Made by a program: the position numbers and the translations under genes. The notes under the pieces are model-generated. The model was not told where the DNA came from. It worked only from the letters and a program-made list of their open reading frames with translations, and did not search any database. A DNA stretch of 64,000 nucleotides from DASQFQ01 sp963722815 (lineage in GTDB: Bacteria; Actinomycetota; Thermoleophilia; Solirubrobacterales; Solirubrobacteraceae): assembly GCA_963722815.1 (NCBI GenBank), contig CAVROM010000002.1:124001-188000 (forward strand), given 5' to 3'. The first letter of the stretch is position 1; every line of letters starts with the position of its first letter. Of the stretch, positions 51,040 through 58,386 are shown piece after piece.

Positions 51040-51519
51040 TCAGGCCGGCGGCCGCACACGCCGGCCGCGCACGGCGGCGGCGCCGCCGAAGGCCTCGAGT
51101 GCGTCGACGAGCGTGCGCCGTGCCTCCTCCACGCGTCGCGGCCCGAGCCGTCCGGCCAGCTCGGCCTCCACCGCCGCCCGGTGCCGCCGGCCCGCGTTGA
51201 TCGCCGCCTCGCCCCGGTCGGTCAGCGCCACCCGCCGCGCCCGGCCGTCGTCGGGATCGGCCTCCCGTCGCACGTAGCCGCGCCGCTCGAGATCCACGAC
51301 CGCCTTCGAGACCGCCTGCTGCGTCACTCCCAGCCGCTCGGCGAGCGACCCGATCTGCCGCGGCCCACCCACCAGGTGCTGGAACACGACCCCGTCGGCG
51401 AAGCGCAGATCGTCCATCCCGTCCGCCGCGATCCGCCGCTGCACCTCGTCCGCGAGCGCCCACCCGGCGAACAGCGCCGCGAGCGAGAGGTCCGCGTCGG
51501 GCGGCGAAAAGGAGTCCAT
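51040..51519 (-). CDS. MarR-family transcriptional regulator
   Basis: 159 residues, winged helix-turn-helix of the MarR type. LVGGPRQIGSLAERLGVTQQ and AVSKAVVDLERRGYVRREAD form the recognition region, and DPDDGRARRVALTDRGEAAI is the wing. The N- and C-terminal helices make the dimer interface. It usually represses itself and a divergent gene until a small ligand binds. Two exact CAACCATGGTTG palindromes lie in the intergenic space towards the PNPOx-like gene (51531-51574), which are the expected operators. Confidence 0.92.
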   Translation of the reverse strand: MDSFSPPDADLSLAALFAGWALADEVQRRIAADGMDDLRFADGVVFQHLVGGPRQIGSLAERLGVTQQAVSKAVVDLERRGYVRREADPDDGRARRVALTDRGEAAINAGRRHRAAVEAELAGRLGPRRVEEARRTLVDALEAFGGAAAVRGRRVRPPA

Positions 51520-51530
51520 GCCACGTTATT

Positions 51531-51576
51531 CAACCATGGTTGTGGATCTCTGGTACGATGCACAACCATGGTTGTG
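51531..51576. promoter_or_regulatory. Two MarR-type operators and a promoter between divergent genes
   Basis: CAACCATGGTTG occurs at 51531-51542 and 51563-51574, 32 bp centre to centre (three helical turns, same DNA face). The second is extended to the perfect palindrome CACAACCATGGTTGTG (51561-51576). TACGAT at 51554-51559 is a -10 box 8 bases before the PNPOx ATG (51568), so operator 2 covers the start point and the start codon itself. Operator 1 lies near the -35 region and the MarR promoter (TAACGT, 51524-51529 on the minus strand). Strong case for coordinated repression. Confidence 0.8.
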
Positions 51577-52092
51577 GAAACGCTCGCCCCTCCGGTCGCC
51601 GAGGCCTTCGTCGCCATCGCGCACCGCGTGGTGTGGTGCTCGCTCGCCACCGTCGACCGCCGCGGGCGCCCGCGCAGCCGGCTCGTCCATCCGATCTGGG
51701 AGCTCACCGACGACGGTCTCGTCGGCTGGCTCATTTCGCGGCCCACGCCGCTGCGCCGGGCGCATCTCGCCGCGACCCGGTTCGTGTCGTGCTCGTACTG
51801 GGACCCGGCGCACGACGTGGCGGTCGCCGAGTGCGCCGCCGCCTGGGTCGAGAACCCCGTGGTCAAGCGCCACGCGTGGGAGGTCTTCCGGGCCGCGGAG
51901 CCGCCGGTCGGCTACGACCCCGCGACAATCTGGCCCGAGGGCCCGAGCGACCCTGGCGCCGGCGTGATCCGGCTCGACCCGTGGCGGCTGAAGGCGGCCG
52001 ACGCGGCGACGCTCGCCGGCAACGGCACGCCGCGCACCTGGCGCCGCCCCCAGGGGGCCAAGCCAGGCAGCTTGCTGCCCAGCGGGGGCTAG
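51568..52092 (+). CDS. Pyridoxamine 5'-phosphate oxidase-like (flavin-binding split barrel) protein
   Basis: 174 residues. Split beta-barrel of the PNPOx-like group: FVAIAHRVVWCSLATVDRRG, RPRSRLVHPIWELTDDGLVG, LISRPTPLRRAHLAATRFVS and CSYWDPAHDVAVAECAAAWV, then a helix (VVKRHAWEVFRAAEPPVGYD). Such proteins bind FMN, F420 or haem; the ligand is unknown. The last 12 residues, GAKPGSLLPSGG, are encoded by repeat A and replace any natural C-terminus. Under MarR control through operators that overlap its start. Confidence 0.83.
   Translation: MVVETLAPPVAEAFVAIAHRVVWCSLATVDRRGRPRSRLVHPIWELTDDGLVGWLISRPTPLRRAHLAATRFVSCSYWDPAHDVAVAECAAAWVENPVVKRHAWEVFRAAEPPVGYDPATIWPEGPSDPGAGVIRLDPWRLKAADAATLAGNGTPRTWRRPQGAKPGSLLPSGG
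52053..52088. repeat. Palindromic repeat A, copy 3 (3' end of a coding region, inverted)
   Basis: Reverse-complement copy with the same GGCAGC-AA-GCTGCC hairpin and the flanks CCCCGCT and TGGCTTGG. It forms the last codons of the PNPOx-like gene, read as GAKPGSLLPSGG, and lies where that gene meets the convergent Crp-like gene (stops overlap by 4 bases). The outer part (GGCGCCTAG in copies 1 and 2) has diverged to GGCCCCCTG. Confidence 0.8.
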
Positions 52093-52817
52093 GTCGGGAG
52101 GTTCGCCAGCTTGTGGTGGCGAAGCTCCTCGGGCGGCGCGCCGTGCAGCACCCAGACGCCGTCGTCGCGGCGCGAGATCGCGCCCGAGCGGGTCAGATCG
52201 CCCAGCGCGCTCGTGACCGACGGCCGGTGCGCGCCCACCAGGTCCGCCAGCCGCTGGTGCCCCAGCGGCAGCGGCACGACGATGCCCGCCGGCGTCACCC
52301 GCCCCCAGCGCTCGGCCAGGTGCCACAACGTGAGCAGCAGGCGGTCGTCGACCCGCTGGTGGTGCGAGATCGCCAGCGCGACCGCCAGGTGGTGCGCCCG
52401 CCGCGTGCCGCGGTTGAACAGCTCCACCCCCAGCGCCGGCCAGGGCATGATCCGCTCCACGAGCCCGTGGTCGAGCACGGCCATCGACGTCTCCTCGAGC
52501 ACCATCCAGCCGACCTCGGCCTGTACGTGCGAGCCCTCCTCGTCCCACGTCCACGGCCGCAGCACGTCGCACGGGCCGATCAGCTCGACGCAGCGCCGGC
52601 CGAGCACGTCGACCTCGCGCGACAGCAGCCCGTCGACGACGAGGAAGCCGCGGTGGTGGGAGTCGCGCTCGAGCGCCGCCGCCGCGTCCCACACGCCCGG
52701 CGAGAGCCGCGAGATCCGCGCCAGAGCGCCGCGCTTCGCACGCTCCACCTCGTCGGGCGAGAGCACGTCGGCGAGCTCCGCGTCGGCGTCGATCAGCGAG
52801 ATGGCGTTGTCGAGCAC
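52089..52817 (-). CDS. Crp/Fnr-family transcriptional regulator
   Basis: About 242 residues. The first ~145 form a cyclic-nucleotide-binding-like barrel (SREVDVLGRRCVELIGPCDV, EVGWMVLEETSMAVLDHGLV) without the arginine-containing cAMP loop, so the effector is uncertain. The C-terminal winged helix has LTLWHLAERWGRVTPAGIVV and LGHQRLADLVGAHRPSVTSA, the Crp-type HTH. The start is uncertain: GTG 52817 is the first clear in-frame start, but an alternative CTG 6 bases upstream is possible. Divergent to the STAS gene. Confidence 0.82.
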   Translation of the reverse strand: MLDNAISLIDADAELADVLSPDEVERAKRGALARISRLSPGVWDAAAALERDSHHRGFLVVDGLLSREVDVLGRRCVELIGPCDVLRPWTWDEEGSHVQAEVGWMVLEETSMAVLDHGLVERIMPWPALGVELFNRGTRRAHHLAVALAISHHQRVDDRLLLTLWHLAERWGRVTPAGIVVPLPLGHQRLADLVGAHRPSVTSALGDLTRSGAISRRDDGVWVLHGAPPEELRHHKLANLPT

Positions 52818-52900
52818 GATCAGTGCATACCCGAGACGACACGTCCGCGCGCATACGTCGGCGCGACGACCCCCCAACTGGTGAACCGCGAGATGCGTTC

Positions 52901-52906
52901 TAGGTT
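52901..52906 (+). promoter_or_regulatory. -10 box for STAS gene
   Basis: TAGGTT, then CGAATCC, then the ATG at 52914; leaderless spacing. The segment GGTTCGAATCC looks like a tRNA T-loop but is explained by this box. It lies in the 96 bp gap to the divergent Crp-like gene. Confidence 0.5.
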
Positions 52907-52913
52907 CGAATCC

Positions 52914-53285
52914 ATGACCGCCCTCGACGCTCACAACTTGCAGATCACCGAGATGAAGATCAGCGGCGCCCGCGGGCTCGCGCTCAGCGGAGCCCTCGAC
53001 GTCACGAGCGCCACGCGCCTCACCGAGGCGGTCGAGTTCGCCGCCTGGGGCACGCAGGGCGCGTTCGTCCTCGACCTCACCGACCTCGAGTTCCTCGACT
53101 CGACCGGGCTCCACGCCCTGCTGCGCGCCCGCGCGCTGCTCGCCCGCGAGGACCGCGCGCTCGCGCTGCTGTGCCCGCCCGGCGTGGCTCGCCGCGTGCT
53201 CGACCTCGCCGGCACGCTCGACACGTTCGCCGCCTACTCGAGCGCCGAGGCGCTCGAGGCCGCACTCGTTCCGCCGTCGCAATAG
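52914..53285 (+). CDS. STAS-domain anti-sigma factor antagonist
   Basis: 123 residues, one STAS domain: LALSGALDVTSATRLTEAVE then FVLDLTDLEFLDSTGLHALL, which carries the conserved phospho-acceptor Ser-Thr-Gly of SpoIIAA/RsbV, then LLCPPGVARRVLDLAGTLDT. It would bind an anti-sigma kinase (RsbW type), none of which is in this window. Followed almost at once by the SDR gene. Confidence 0.9.
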   Translation: MTALDAHNLQITEMKISGARGLALSGALDVTSATRLTEAVEFAAWGTQGAFVLDLTDLEFLDSTGLHALLRARALLAREDRALALLCPPGVARRVLDLAGTLDTFAAYSSAEALEAALVPPSQ

Positions 53286-53298
53286 CATGCGCCGCCGG

Positions 53299-54045
53299 AT
53301 GGCGGAGCTCAGCGGGAAGGCGGTGGCGATCACCGGCGCCTCGTCCGGGATCGGAGAGGCGACGGCGCTCACGCTCGCGAAGGCGGGCGCGTCGGTCGCG
53401 CTCGGCGCCCGCCGCAAGGACCGCATCGACGAGCTCGCCGCCCGCATCGAGGACGAGGGCGGCACCGCCGTCGCGCTCGAGGTCGATGTCAGCGACGAGG
53501 CCGCCGCCCGCGGCTTCGTCGAGGCCGCGCACGAGCGCCTCGGCCGCCTCGACACGCTCATCAACAACGCCGGCGTGATGCTGCTCGGCCCCGTCGAGCA
53601 GGCCGACTCCGAGGACTGGCGGACGATGGTCAACGTCAACCTGCTCGGGCTCATGTACTGCACCCACGCCGCGCTGCCGATCATGCTCGGCCAGGAGAGC
53701 GGCGACATCGTGAACATCTCATCCGTCGCGGGGCGCTTCGCCCGCGCCGGCAACGCCGTCTATGCGGCCACCAAGTTCGGCGTCGGCGCCTTCAGCGAAG
53801 GCCTGCGCAACGAGATCACCGAGCGCGGCGTCCGCGTGACGCTGATCGAGCCCGGCTTCGTCGACACCGAGCTGCAGGGCCACAACACGGGTGAGGTGCT
53901 CGAGACGCTCGAGGCCATGCGCGAGCACCTCCGCGACCCGCTGCGGGCGCAGGACATCGCCAACGGCATCCTCTACGCGGTCTCCCAGCCGCCGCACGTG
54001 TCGATCAACGAGGTCCTGATCCGCCCCACCCGCCAGACCCGCTGA
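53299..54045 (+). CDS. Short-chain dehydrogenase/reductase
   Basis: 248 residues. Classical SDR: VAITGASSGIGEATALTLAK (cofactor loop), LINNAGVMLLGPVEQADSED, NISSVAGRFARAGNAVYAAT with the catalytic Ser, Tyr in YAATKFG and Lys four residues on, and the C-terminal RVTLIEPGFVDTELQ. The ALGARRKDR after strand 2 suggests NADP(H). Substrate unknown. ATG 53299 gives the standard N-terminus; the in-frame ATG 53287 adds four residues. Confidence 0.9.
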   Translation: MAELSGKAVAITGASSGIGEATALTLAKAGASVALGARRKDRIDELAARIEDEGGTAVALEVDVSDEAAARGFVEAAHERLGRLDTLINNAGVMLLGPVEQADSEDWRTMVNVNLLGLMYCTHAALPIMLGQESGDIVNISSVAGRFARAGNAVYAATKFGVGAFSEGLRNEITERGVRVTLIEPGFVDTELQGHNTGEVLETLEAMREHLRDPLRAQDIANGILYAVSQPPHVSINEVLIRPTRQTR

Positions 54046-54053
54046 GCGGTCCG

Positions 54054-54059
54054 TAGGCT
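54054..54059 (+). promoter_or_regulatory. -10 box for flippase-like gene
   Basis: TAGGCT, then CACAGC, then GTG 54066: exact leaderless spacing, in the 20 bp gap after the SDR gene. Confidence 0.5.
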
Positions 54060-54065
54060 CACAGC

Positions 54066-55016
54066 GTGGTCGTACCGGCCTTCTTCGACGCCGTCGGCGA
54101 CTTCTTCAGCAACCTCGCGTCCATCCACTGGCTCGCGCTGCTGATCGGGCTCGTCGCCTTCATCGCCTACCTGACCATCCGGGCGCGCGCGTACTTCCAC
54201 GTGCTGCGGGCCGCCTACCCCGAGGAGCGCTTCGAGTTCCGCAAGATCTGGGGGGCCTACATGGCCGCCTACGGGTTCAACAACGTCGTGCCGGCGCGCG
54301 GCGGCGACATCATCAAGCTGTTCCTGACCAAGACGTCGATCCCGCACTCGAGCTACCCCGCGGTCGGCTCGAGCTTCTTCGTGGAGGCGATCTTCGACCT
54401 CTGCATGGCGATCCCGATCCTGACCTTCGCGTTCACGCAGGGCGCGTTCCCGAAGCCGCCGGACTTCAGCAAGATCCCCGCCTTCGACCTGAAGTTCTTC
54501 GCCTCCAACCCGCGCTTCACGCTGTTCCTGCTGACCGTGCTGGGAATCCTGGTGCTGATTGCTTTCGCGCTGCTCTCCGCGCGCGTGCGGGCGTTCTGGG
54601 CCCGCGTCCGCCAGGGGCTGGCGATCCTGCGCGATCGCCGGCGCTACATCCGCGAGGTCTTCCTCGTCCAGCTCGGCGCCTGGCTGCTGCGCTTCACCGC
54701 GTTCTGGTTCCTGCTCGACGCGTTCCACGTCGGCGGCTCGATCAAGAACGTGCTGCTCGTGCTGGGCGTCAACGCGGTCGCCGCCTGCATCCCGTTCACC
54801 CCCGGCGGCGCCGGCGTGCAGCAGGCGCTGCTGGTGAAGGTGTTCGGCGGCACCGCGACGGGCGCCACCGTCGCCGCCTACTCGGTCGGCCAGCAGATCG
54901 CGATCGCGGCCGCCTCGTTCGCGGTCGGGTTCGGCGCGATCGTGTTCATCTTCCGCTTCCGCTCCTTCAAGGAGGTCATCGCCGCGGGCCGCGAGGCGCG
55001 CGGGGCGGAGGCGTAG
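54066..55016 (+). CDS. Lysylphosphatidylglycerol synthase-type flippase domain protein
   Basis: 316 residues, about seven helices, matching the transmembrane part of MprF/UPF0104 proteins (no synthase domain). Blocks: WLALLIGLVAFIAYLTIRAR, the family loop YMAAYGFNNVVPARGGDIIK, FFVEAIFDLCMAIPILTFAF, VLLVLGVNAVAACIPFTPGG and GAGVQQALLVKVFGGTATGA. It may move lipids or glycolipids across the membrane; the substrate is unknown. Followed by element B. Confidence 0.85.
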   Translation: MVVPAFFDAVGDFFSNLASIHWLALLIGLVAFIAYLTIRARAYFHVLRAAYPEERFEFRKIWGAYMAAYGFNNVVPARGGDIIKLFLTKTSIPHSSYPAVGSSFFVEAIFDLCMAIPILTFAFTQGAFPKPPDFSKIPAFDLKFFASNPRFTLFLLTVLGILVLIAFALLSARVRAFWARVRQGLAILRDRRRYIREVFLVQLGAWLLRFTAFWFLLDAFHVGGSIKNVLLVLGVNAVAACIPFTPGGAGVQQALLVKVFGGTATGATVAAYSVGQQIAIAAASFAVGFGAIVFIFRFRSFKEVIAAGREARGAEA

Positions 55017-55027
55017 GTGGCGCTGCG

Positions 55028-55168
55028 AACTTCAACGGCGGCATCGAGGGGTGGGTTCGAGCCGTCGGGGACCACGAATGTCGTCTCAGGGTCGGTATGC
55101 GACCTCGAGCTGACACTCGTGGGCGCTGGGCGAGTCGAACCGCTTCCTACCCAGCCGCCGTTGACGTT
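55028..55168. repeat. Convergent-junction hairpin element B, copy 3
   Basis: Ends AACTTCAACGGCGGC (55028-55042) and GCCGCCGTTGACGTT (55154-55168) are a 15 bp inverted repeat with one mismatch. The core is a hairpin at 55073-55121 with arms starting CACGAATGTC and ending ACTCGTG around a GTATG loop, sharing the ACGAATGTC motif and the GTATG loop with copy 2. A second shorter inverted pair, GGTTCGA and TCGAACC, lies inside the ends. It fills the gap between two convergent genes. Confidence 0.8.
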
Positions 55169-56377
55169 CTAGAGCGTCCGCGCCGCGGCCCGCACGCGGC
55201 CGCGGGAGTCGAGCCACGCGACGATCACGCGCCGGCCCTCGGCCGCGGTGGCGTGCACCGCGTCCAAGTTGCGCCGCTGCGCCGGCACGCCGCGTGGCGG
55301 CTTCACGCGCTTCCACCGCCCTCCCGGGAGTCGCCGCGCCATCCGGATCCGCGGCTGCGACCAGGTCGCCAGCAAGCCGTCGAGCTCCGGCTCCGAGGCG
55401 CCGTCCTTGGTCAGCACCGTCCTCGTACCGAAGTCGGCAGCGGTCGTGCGAACCGCGGCCCGCAGCGAGCCCCGGAGCGTGGCGTAGACCATCAGCAGCG
55501 TGTCGCCCACCGCCGCGACCTGCGTGCCGGACGTGCGCATGACCTGTGGCTCGGGCGAGGCCGGAGCGTCGAAGCCACCGCCCACGGGCGCAATTGCGGT
55601 CTGGAGCGGCCCGGGCGTACGGCTGGTGCCGAGCCACGACAGATACGTGCCGCCCGCCGCCGAGCGCGCGACCCGCACCTCCTCGACGTAGCCGGAGCCC
55701 GGCTCCTGCACCGCGCCCAGGCTGCCGTCCGCCGCGCGGTGGATGACCTTCAAGGTCCACGTCGGCCCGCTCCCCGGCTCCGACTGGGCCGACCACGCCA
55801 GCGCGAGGTCCCCGCTGCCGTCGAACGCGAGCTCGGCCGGATACGCGAAGGAAGCGGTGTCGAGCGGCACCGGCGCTCCGAAGCCGGCGGCGGTGCCGAA
55901 CGCCGCGAGCACGCGCGTGAAATCGCGGTGGCGGTCGAGCCACGTCACCGCCACCTCGCCGCTGGCCGCGACGGCCACGCGCGGCTCGGTCCCGTAGCCG
56001 GCCAGCTTCTGTGCGGCGCCGAAGCGCTCGCCGGGCCGCCGCACCGCGACCTTCAGGTCGTCGCCGCGCCCGGTCCACGCGACGACGGCGGTGCCGTCGG
56101 CGCCGATCGCCGCGACGACGTCGTGGCCGCGCCCGAGCGCGCGAGGCTTGCCGAACCTCCGCCCCTTCACGAGCGCCACGCGCACCTTCGCCGGCGAGGC
56201 GATGAGCCCGCCGCCCGAGGCGATCACGCCCTCACCCGCGGCGTTGACCGCCACCGCGGGCGAGGTCAGCCCGGCCGCCCCCGGCGACAGCGTCGCGGTA
56301 CGCGACCACCCCGCCGCCTCAGCGCCCGCCGGTGCGATGAGCGCCAGCCCGACGGCCAGCGCGCCCGCCGCGCGCAC
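55169..56377 (-). CDS. Secreted repeat protein, probable beta-propeller
   Basis: 402 residues with a signal peptide (ALAVGLALIAPAGAEAAG). The rest is a series of ~45-residue beta units with the patterns AVNAAGEGVIASGG, AIGADGTAVVAWTGRGDDLK, AVAASGEVAVTWLDRHRDFT, AFDGSGDLALAWSAQSEPGS and ATAAEGRRVIVAWLDSRGRV. This fits a six- or seven-bladed propeller at the cell surface. Similar in style to the delta-60 protein but without the D-x-S-F-G-x-G motif. No catalytic site evident. Confidence 0.72.
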   Translation of the reverse strand: MRAAGALAVGLALIAPAGAEAAGWSRTATLSPGAAGLTSPAVAVNAAGEGVIASGGGLIASPAKVRVALVKGRRFGKPRALGRGHDVVAAIGADGTAVVAWTGRGDDLKVAVRRPGERFGAAQKLAGYGTEPRVAVAASGEVAVTWLDRHRDFTRVLAAFGTAAGFGAPVPLDTASFAYPAELAFDGSGDLALAWSAQSEPGSGPTWTLKVIHRAADGSLGAVQEPGSGYVEEVRVARSAAGGTYLSWLGTSRTPGPLQTAIAPVGGGFDAPASPEPQVMRTSGTQVAAVGDTLLMVYATLRGSLRAAVRTTAADFGTRTVLTKDGASEPELDGLLATWSQPRIRMARRLPGGRWKRVKPPRGVPAQRRNLDAVHATAAEGRRVIVAWLDSRGRVRAAARTL

Positions 56378-56384
56378 GTGCTCC

Positions 56385-56648
56385 TCAGGCCAGGCCCTGG
56401 CGCGCCTCGCGCACCAGCGTCACAGCCTCGGGGAAGACGGTCGCCATCACGGAGCGGATCTGCTGCGCCTGCTGCTCCGTGGTGCCCTGGATATTGACCC
56501 GGTTGATCGCCGCCACGGTCATGTCGACCGCCAGCTTGATCGCGTTGTCGGCCCACGCGATCGTCTGCGCGCTCTGCATCTGCTCGGCCATCTCCTGCAG
56601 CCGGCGTTGCATCTCGGGGTCGTTGAAGAAGCCTCCGAAGCCCTCCAT
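56385..56648 (-). CDS. Small helical protein of unknown function
   Basis: 87 residues, mostly amphipathic helices: DPEMQRRLQEMAEQMQSAQT, AIKLAVDMTVAAINRVNIQG and IRSVMATVFPEAVTLVREAR. No cysteine, no membrane helix. It may form a coiled bundle and pair with its upstream neighbour: the ATG overlaps the stop of the CBS gene (TGATG), so the two are translated together. Not recognised. Confidence 0.6.
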   Translation of the reverse strand: MEGFGGFFNDPEMQRRLQEMAEQMQSAQTIAWADNAIKLAVDMTVAAINRVNIQGTTEQQAQQIRSVMATVFPEAVTLVREARQGLA

Positions 56649-57097
56649 CAGTGGTCACCTCGCTCGTGGAAGAAGAAGTCGGGCATCACCGCGCGGGTCA
56701 CGCGCGCCGAGAGCTGGGCAGCCAGCTCGTGGTCGCCCGTGCGCGACGCGATGTCGTCCAGCGTAAGGATGCCGATCAGCCGCTCGCCGTCCACGATCAC
56801 GAGCCGGCGCACGCCGTGGCGCACCATCAGCTCGGCCGCCTCCTCGACCTGCATCTCGGCGTTCGCGGTGATCACCGGCGTGGAGGCGTGGTCCGCGGCG
56901 TGGTCGCCGAGGTCGCGGCCGTCGGCGAGCACGGAGACGGTGAGGTCGCGGTCGGTGAGGAAGCCGACCGGACGCTGCTCCTCGATCAGCACCACGGAGC
57001 CCACGTTGCGCTCGCGCATCATCTCGGCGATCTCGCGGACCGACCGCTCGGGCGGCGCTGTGACCACCGTTTCCGTCATGACCTCGCGGATGAGCAC
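56648..57097 (-). CDS. CBS-domain pair protein
   Basis: 149 residues made of two CBS units: VREIAEMMRERNVGSVVLIE with VGFLTDRDLTV, and VEEAAELMVRHGVRRLVIVD with LIGILTLDDIASRTGD. Such stand-alone pairs bind AMP, ATP or other adenosyl ligands and regulate partners. A C-terminal ~30 residues (AQLSARVTRAVMPDFFFHER) extend beyond the pair. GTG start, 9 bases after TAGACT in a bidirectional promoter. Confidence 0.9.
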   Translation of the reverse strand: MLIREVMTETVVTAPPERSVREIAEMMRERNVGSVVLIEEQRPVGFLTDRDLTVSVLADGRDLGDHAADHASTPVITANAEMQVEEAAELMVRHGVRRLVIVDGERLIGILTLDDIASRTGDHELAAQLSARVTRAVMPDFFFHERGDH

Positions 57098-57106
57098 TGC
57101 GGCGCG

Positions 57107-57116
57107 AGTCTACAAT
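57107..57116. promoter_or_regulatory. Shared-TA bidirectional -10 element (CBS / small protein)
   Basis: AGTCTACAAT holds TAGACT on the minus strand, 9 bases before GTG 57097. It also holds TACAAT, one base from the consensus TATAAT, on the plus strand, 9 bases before GTG 57126. The TA is shared and the gap is 28 bp. It is the clearest of the four sites. Confidence 0.65.
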
Positions 57117-57125
57117 CGCTCCCCC

Positions 57126-57344
57126 GTGGCGGCCCTCACCCCAGCCCAGCACCTCCGCGTGCGCCGGATCGAAGCGCTGATCCGCGTCGCGGCGCCGGCG
57201 CTCGACCTCCTGCTCTTCGCCGGCGACCGCGTCGCGCGCATCGCCGGCCGCAACCAGATCGACCCCGAGCCCGCGCGGCGCACGATGGGCGCCGGGAGCG
57301 CCCGGACGCCGATCGGCGGCCCGCCCGAGCGGACGACGGCCTGA
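57126..57344 (+). CDS. Small protein of unknown function
   Basis: 72 residues from GTG 57126. One amphipathic to hydrophobic helix (RIEALIRVAAPALDLLLFAG) and a polar, Gly/Pro-rich tail (GAGSARTPIGGPPERTTA). No family. The frame has normal codon bias, and the following gene starts 2 bases after its stop. Confidence 0.5.
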   Translation: MAALTPAQHLRVRRIEALIRVAAPALDLLLFAGDRVARIAGRNQIDPEPARRTMGAGSARTPIGGPPERTTA

Positions 57345-57346
57345 GC

Positions 57347-58294
57347 GTGGGCGTCACCACCCCCGACAAGGCCCTCGAGTGGGAGGCCCGCCAAGGCCCG
57401 CGGGCCGCGATCGCCGCCGCGCTCGGCGCGCTGCTGGTCATCGGCTCCGGCGTCGGCACCTACGAGCTGTTCAAGGACGCGCCGGTCACGGGCTTCGTTG
57501 ACTCGCTGGCGCGCGCGGGCCGCGAGGGCGGCGTCGGCTCGCTTCCCAGCCTGCGGACCAAGTACTTCCAGTTCTACGACGACAAGGCGACCACCGTGCT
57601 GCTGACCGCGATCGGGCGCGGCCTCGGCTTCGTGGCGATCGCGTTCATGCTCACCTACCTGGGCACCGCGGTCCGCAACCGCGCCAAGGGCTTCCGCAGC
57701 TTCTGGATCTACGTCGCGCTGGCGGGCGGCCTGCTCGGCGCGATCGCCACGGTGATGTTCACGATCGGGACCACGTCGGAGATCTCGGGCTTCCTCGACG
57801 GTCCGCACACCGTCGATCGCGCCGACGACATCGGCCAGTCGACGCTGCTCGTCGCGGCCCAGCTGATCGGCATCCCCGGCACGCAGGCGATCGGCCTCGC
57901 CTCGCTCGCGCTCGGCATGGGGTGGGTCGTGATCTGCCTCAACGCGATGCGGATCGGCCTGCTGACGCGCTTCATGGGCGTGCTCGGCATCATCTGCGGC
58001 GCCCTGATCGTGCTGCCGATCCTGTCCCCGCTGCCGATCGTGCAGACGTTCTGGCTCGGCGCCATGGCCGTCCTGCTCGCCAAGCGCTGGCCCAACGGAG
58101 TCCCTGCCGCGTGGACGACCGGCGAGGTCGCGCCGTGGCCGAGCCAGGCCGAGGCGCGCGAGAAGCGGCGGGCCGAGATGCAGCGCCGCCGCGGCGGCGC
58201 ACCAGAGGCTCCGCCGGAGCCGGAAGCGCTCCCATCCGCGGAGCGCCCGCATCCGGCCGCCTCCAAGAAGAAGAAGCGCAAGCGCCGCTCCTGA
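57347..58294 (+). CDS. Multi-pass membrane protein, DUF type
   Basis: 315 residues, about six helices: AAIAAALGALLVIGSGVGTY, TAIGRGLGFVAIAFMLTYLG, WIYVALAGGLLGAIATVMFT, IGLASLALGMGWVVICLNAM, FMGVLGIICGALIVLPILSP and IVQTFWLGAMAVLLAKRWPN. The ~65-residue C-terminal tail is charged and ends in a poly-basic stretch (KKKKRKRRS). The function is unknown. GTG start, probably co-transcribed with the small upstream gene. Confidence 0.7.
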   Translation: MGVTTPDKALEWEARQGPRAAIAAALGALLVIGSGVGTYELFKDAPVTGFVDSLARAGREGGVGSLPSLRTKYFQFYDDKATTVLLTAIGRGLGFVAIAFMLTYLGTAVRNRAKGFRSFWIYVALAGGLLGAIATVMFTIGTTSEISGFLDGPHTVDRADDIGQSTLLVAAQLIGIPGTQAIGLASLALGMGWVVICLNAMRIGLLTRFMGVLGIICGALIVLPILSPLPIVQTFWLGAMAVLLAKRWPNGVPAAWTTGEVAPWPSQAEAREKRRAEMQRRRGGAPEAPPEPEALPSAERPHPAASKKKKRKRRS

Positions 58295-58330
58295 CGAACC
58301 CGATTCCGATGCTCAGCGGTTGGGTACGAA

Positions 58331-58361
58331 TCTCTAGAGAGCGCCGGCTCGGCGCCGGCGC
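58331..58361 (+). promoter_or_regulatory. Palindrome and hairpin in the leader of the acetate operon
   Basis: TCTCTAGAGA (58331-58340), a perfect 10 bp palindrome, is followed directly by a hairpin with 8 bp arms GCGCCGGC (58341-58348) and GCCGGCGC (58354-58361) and loop TCGGC. The hairpin ends 25 bases before the AceTr ATG, which has its own GGGAGGAG ribosome site. This leader contrasts with the leaderless genes around it and may carry transcriptional or translational control. Confidence 0.5.
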
Positions 58362-58386
58362 CGCAATGCAGAGGGAGGAGAGCTGC

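Noticed and set aside
52898..52916. tRNA-like GGTTCGAATCC
   Set aside because: No further tRNA arms; better explained as a TAGGTT box plus spacer before the STAS start codon.
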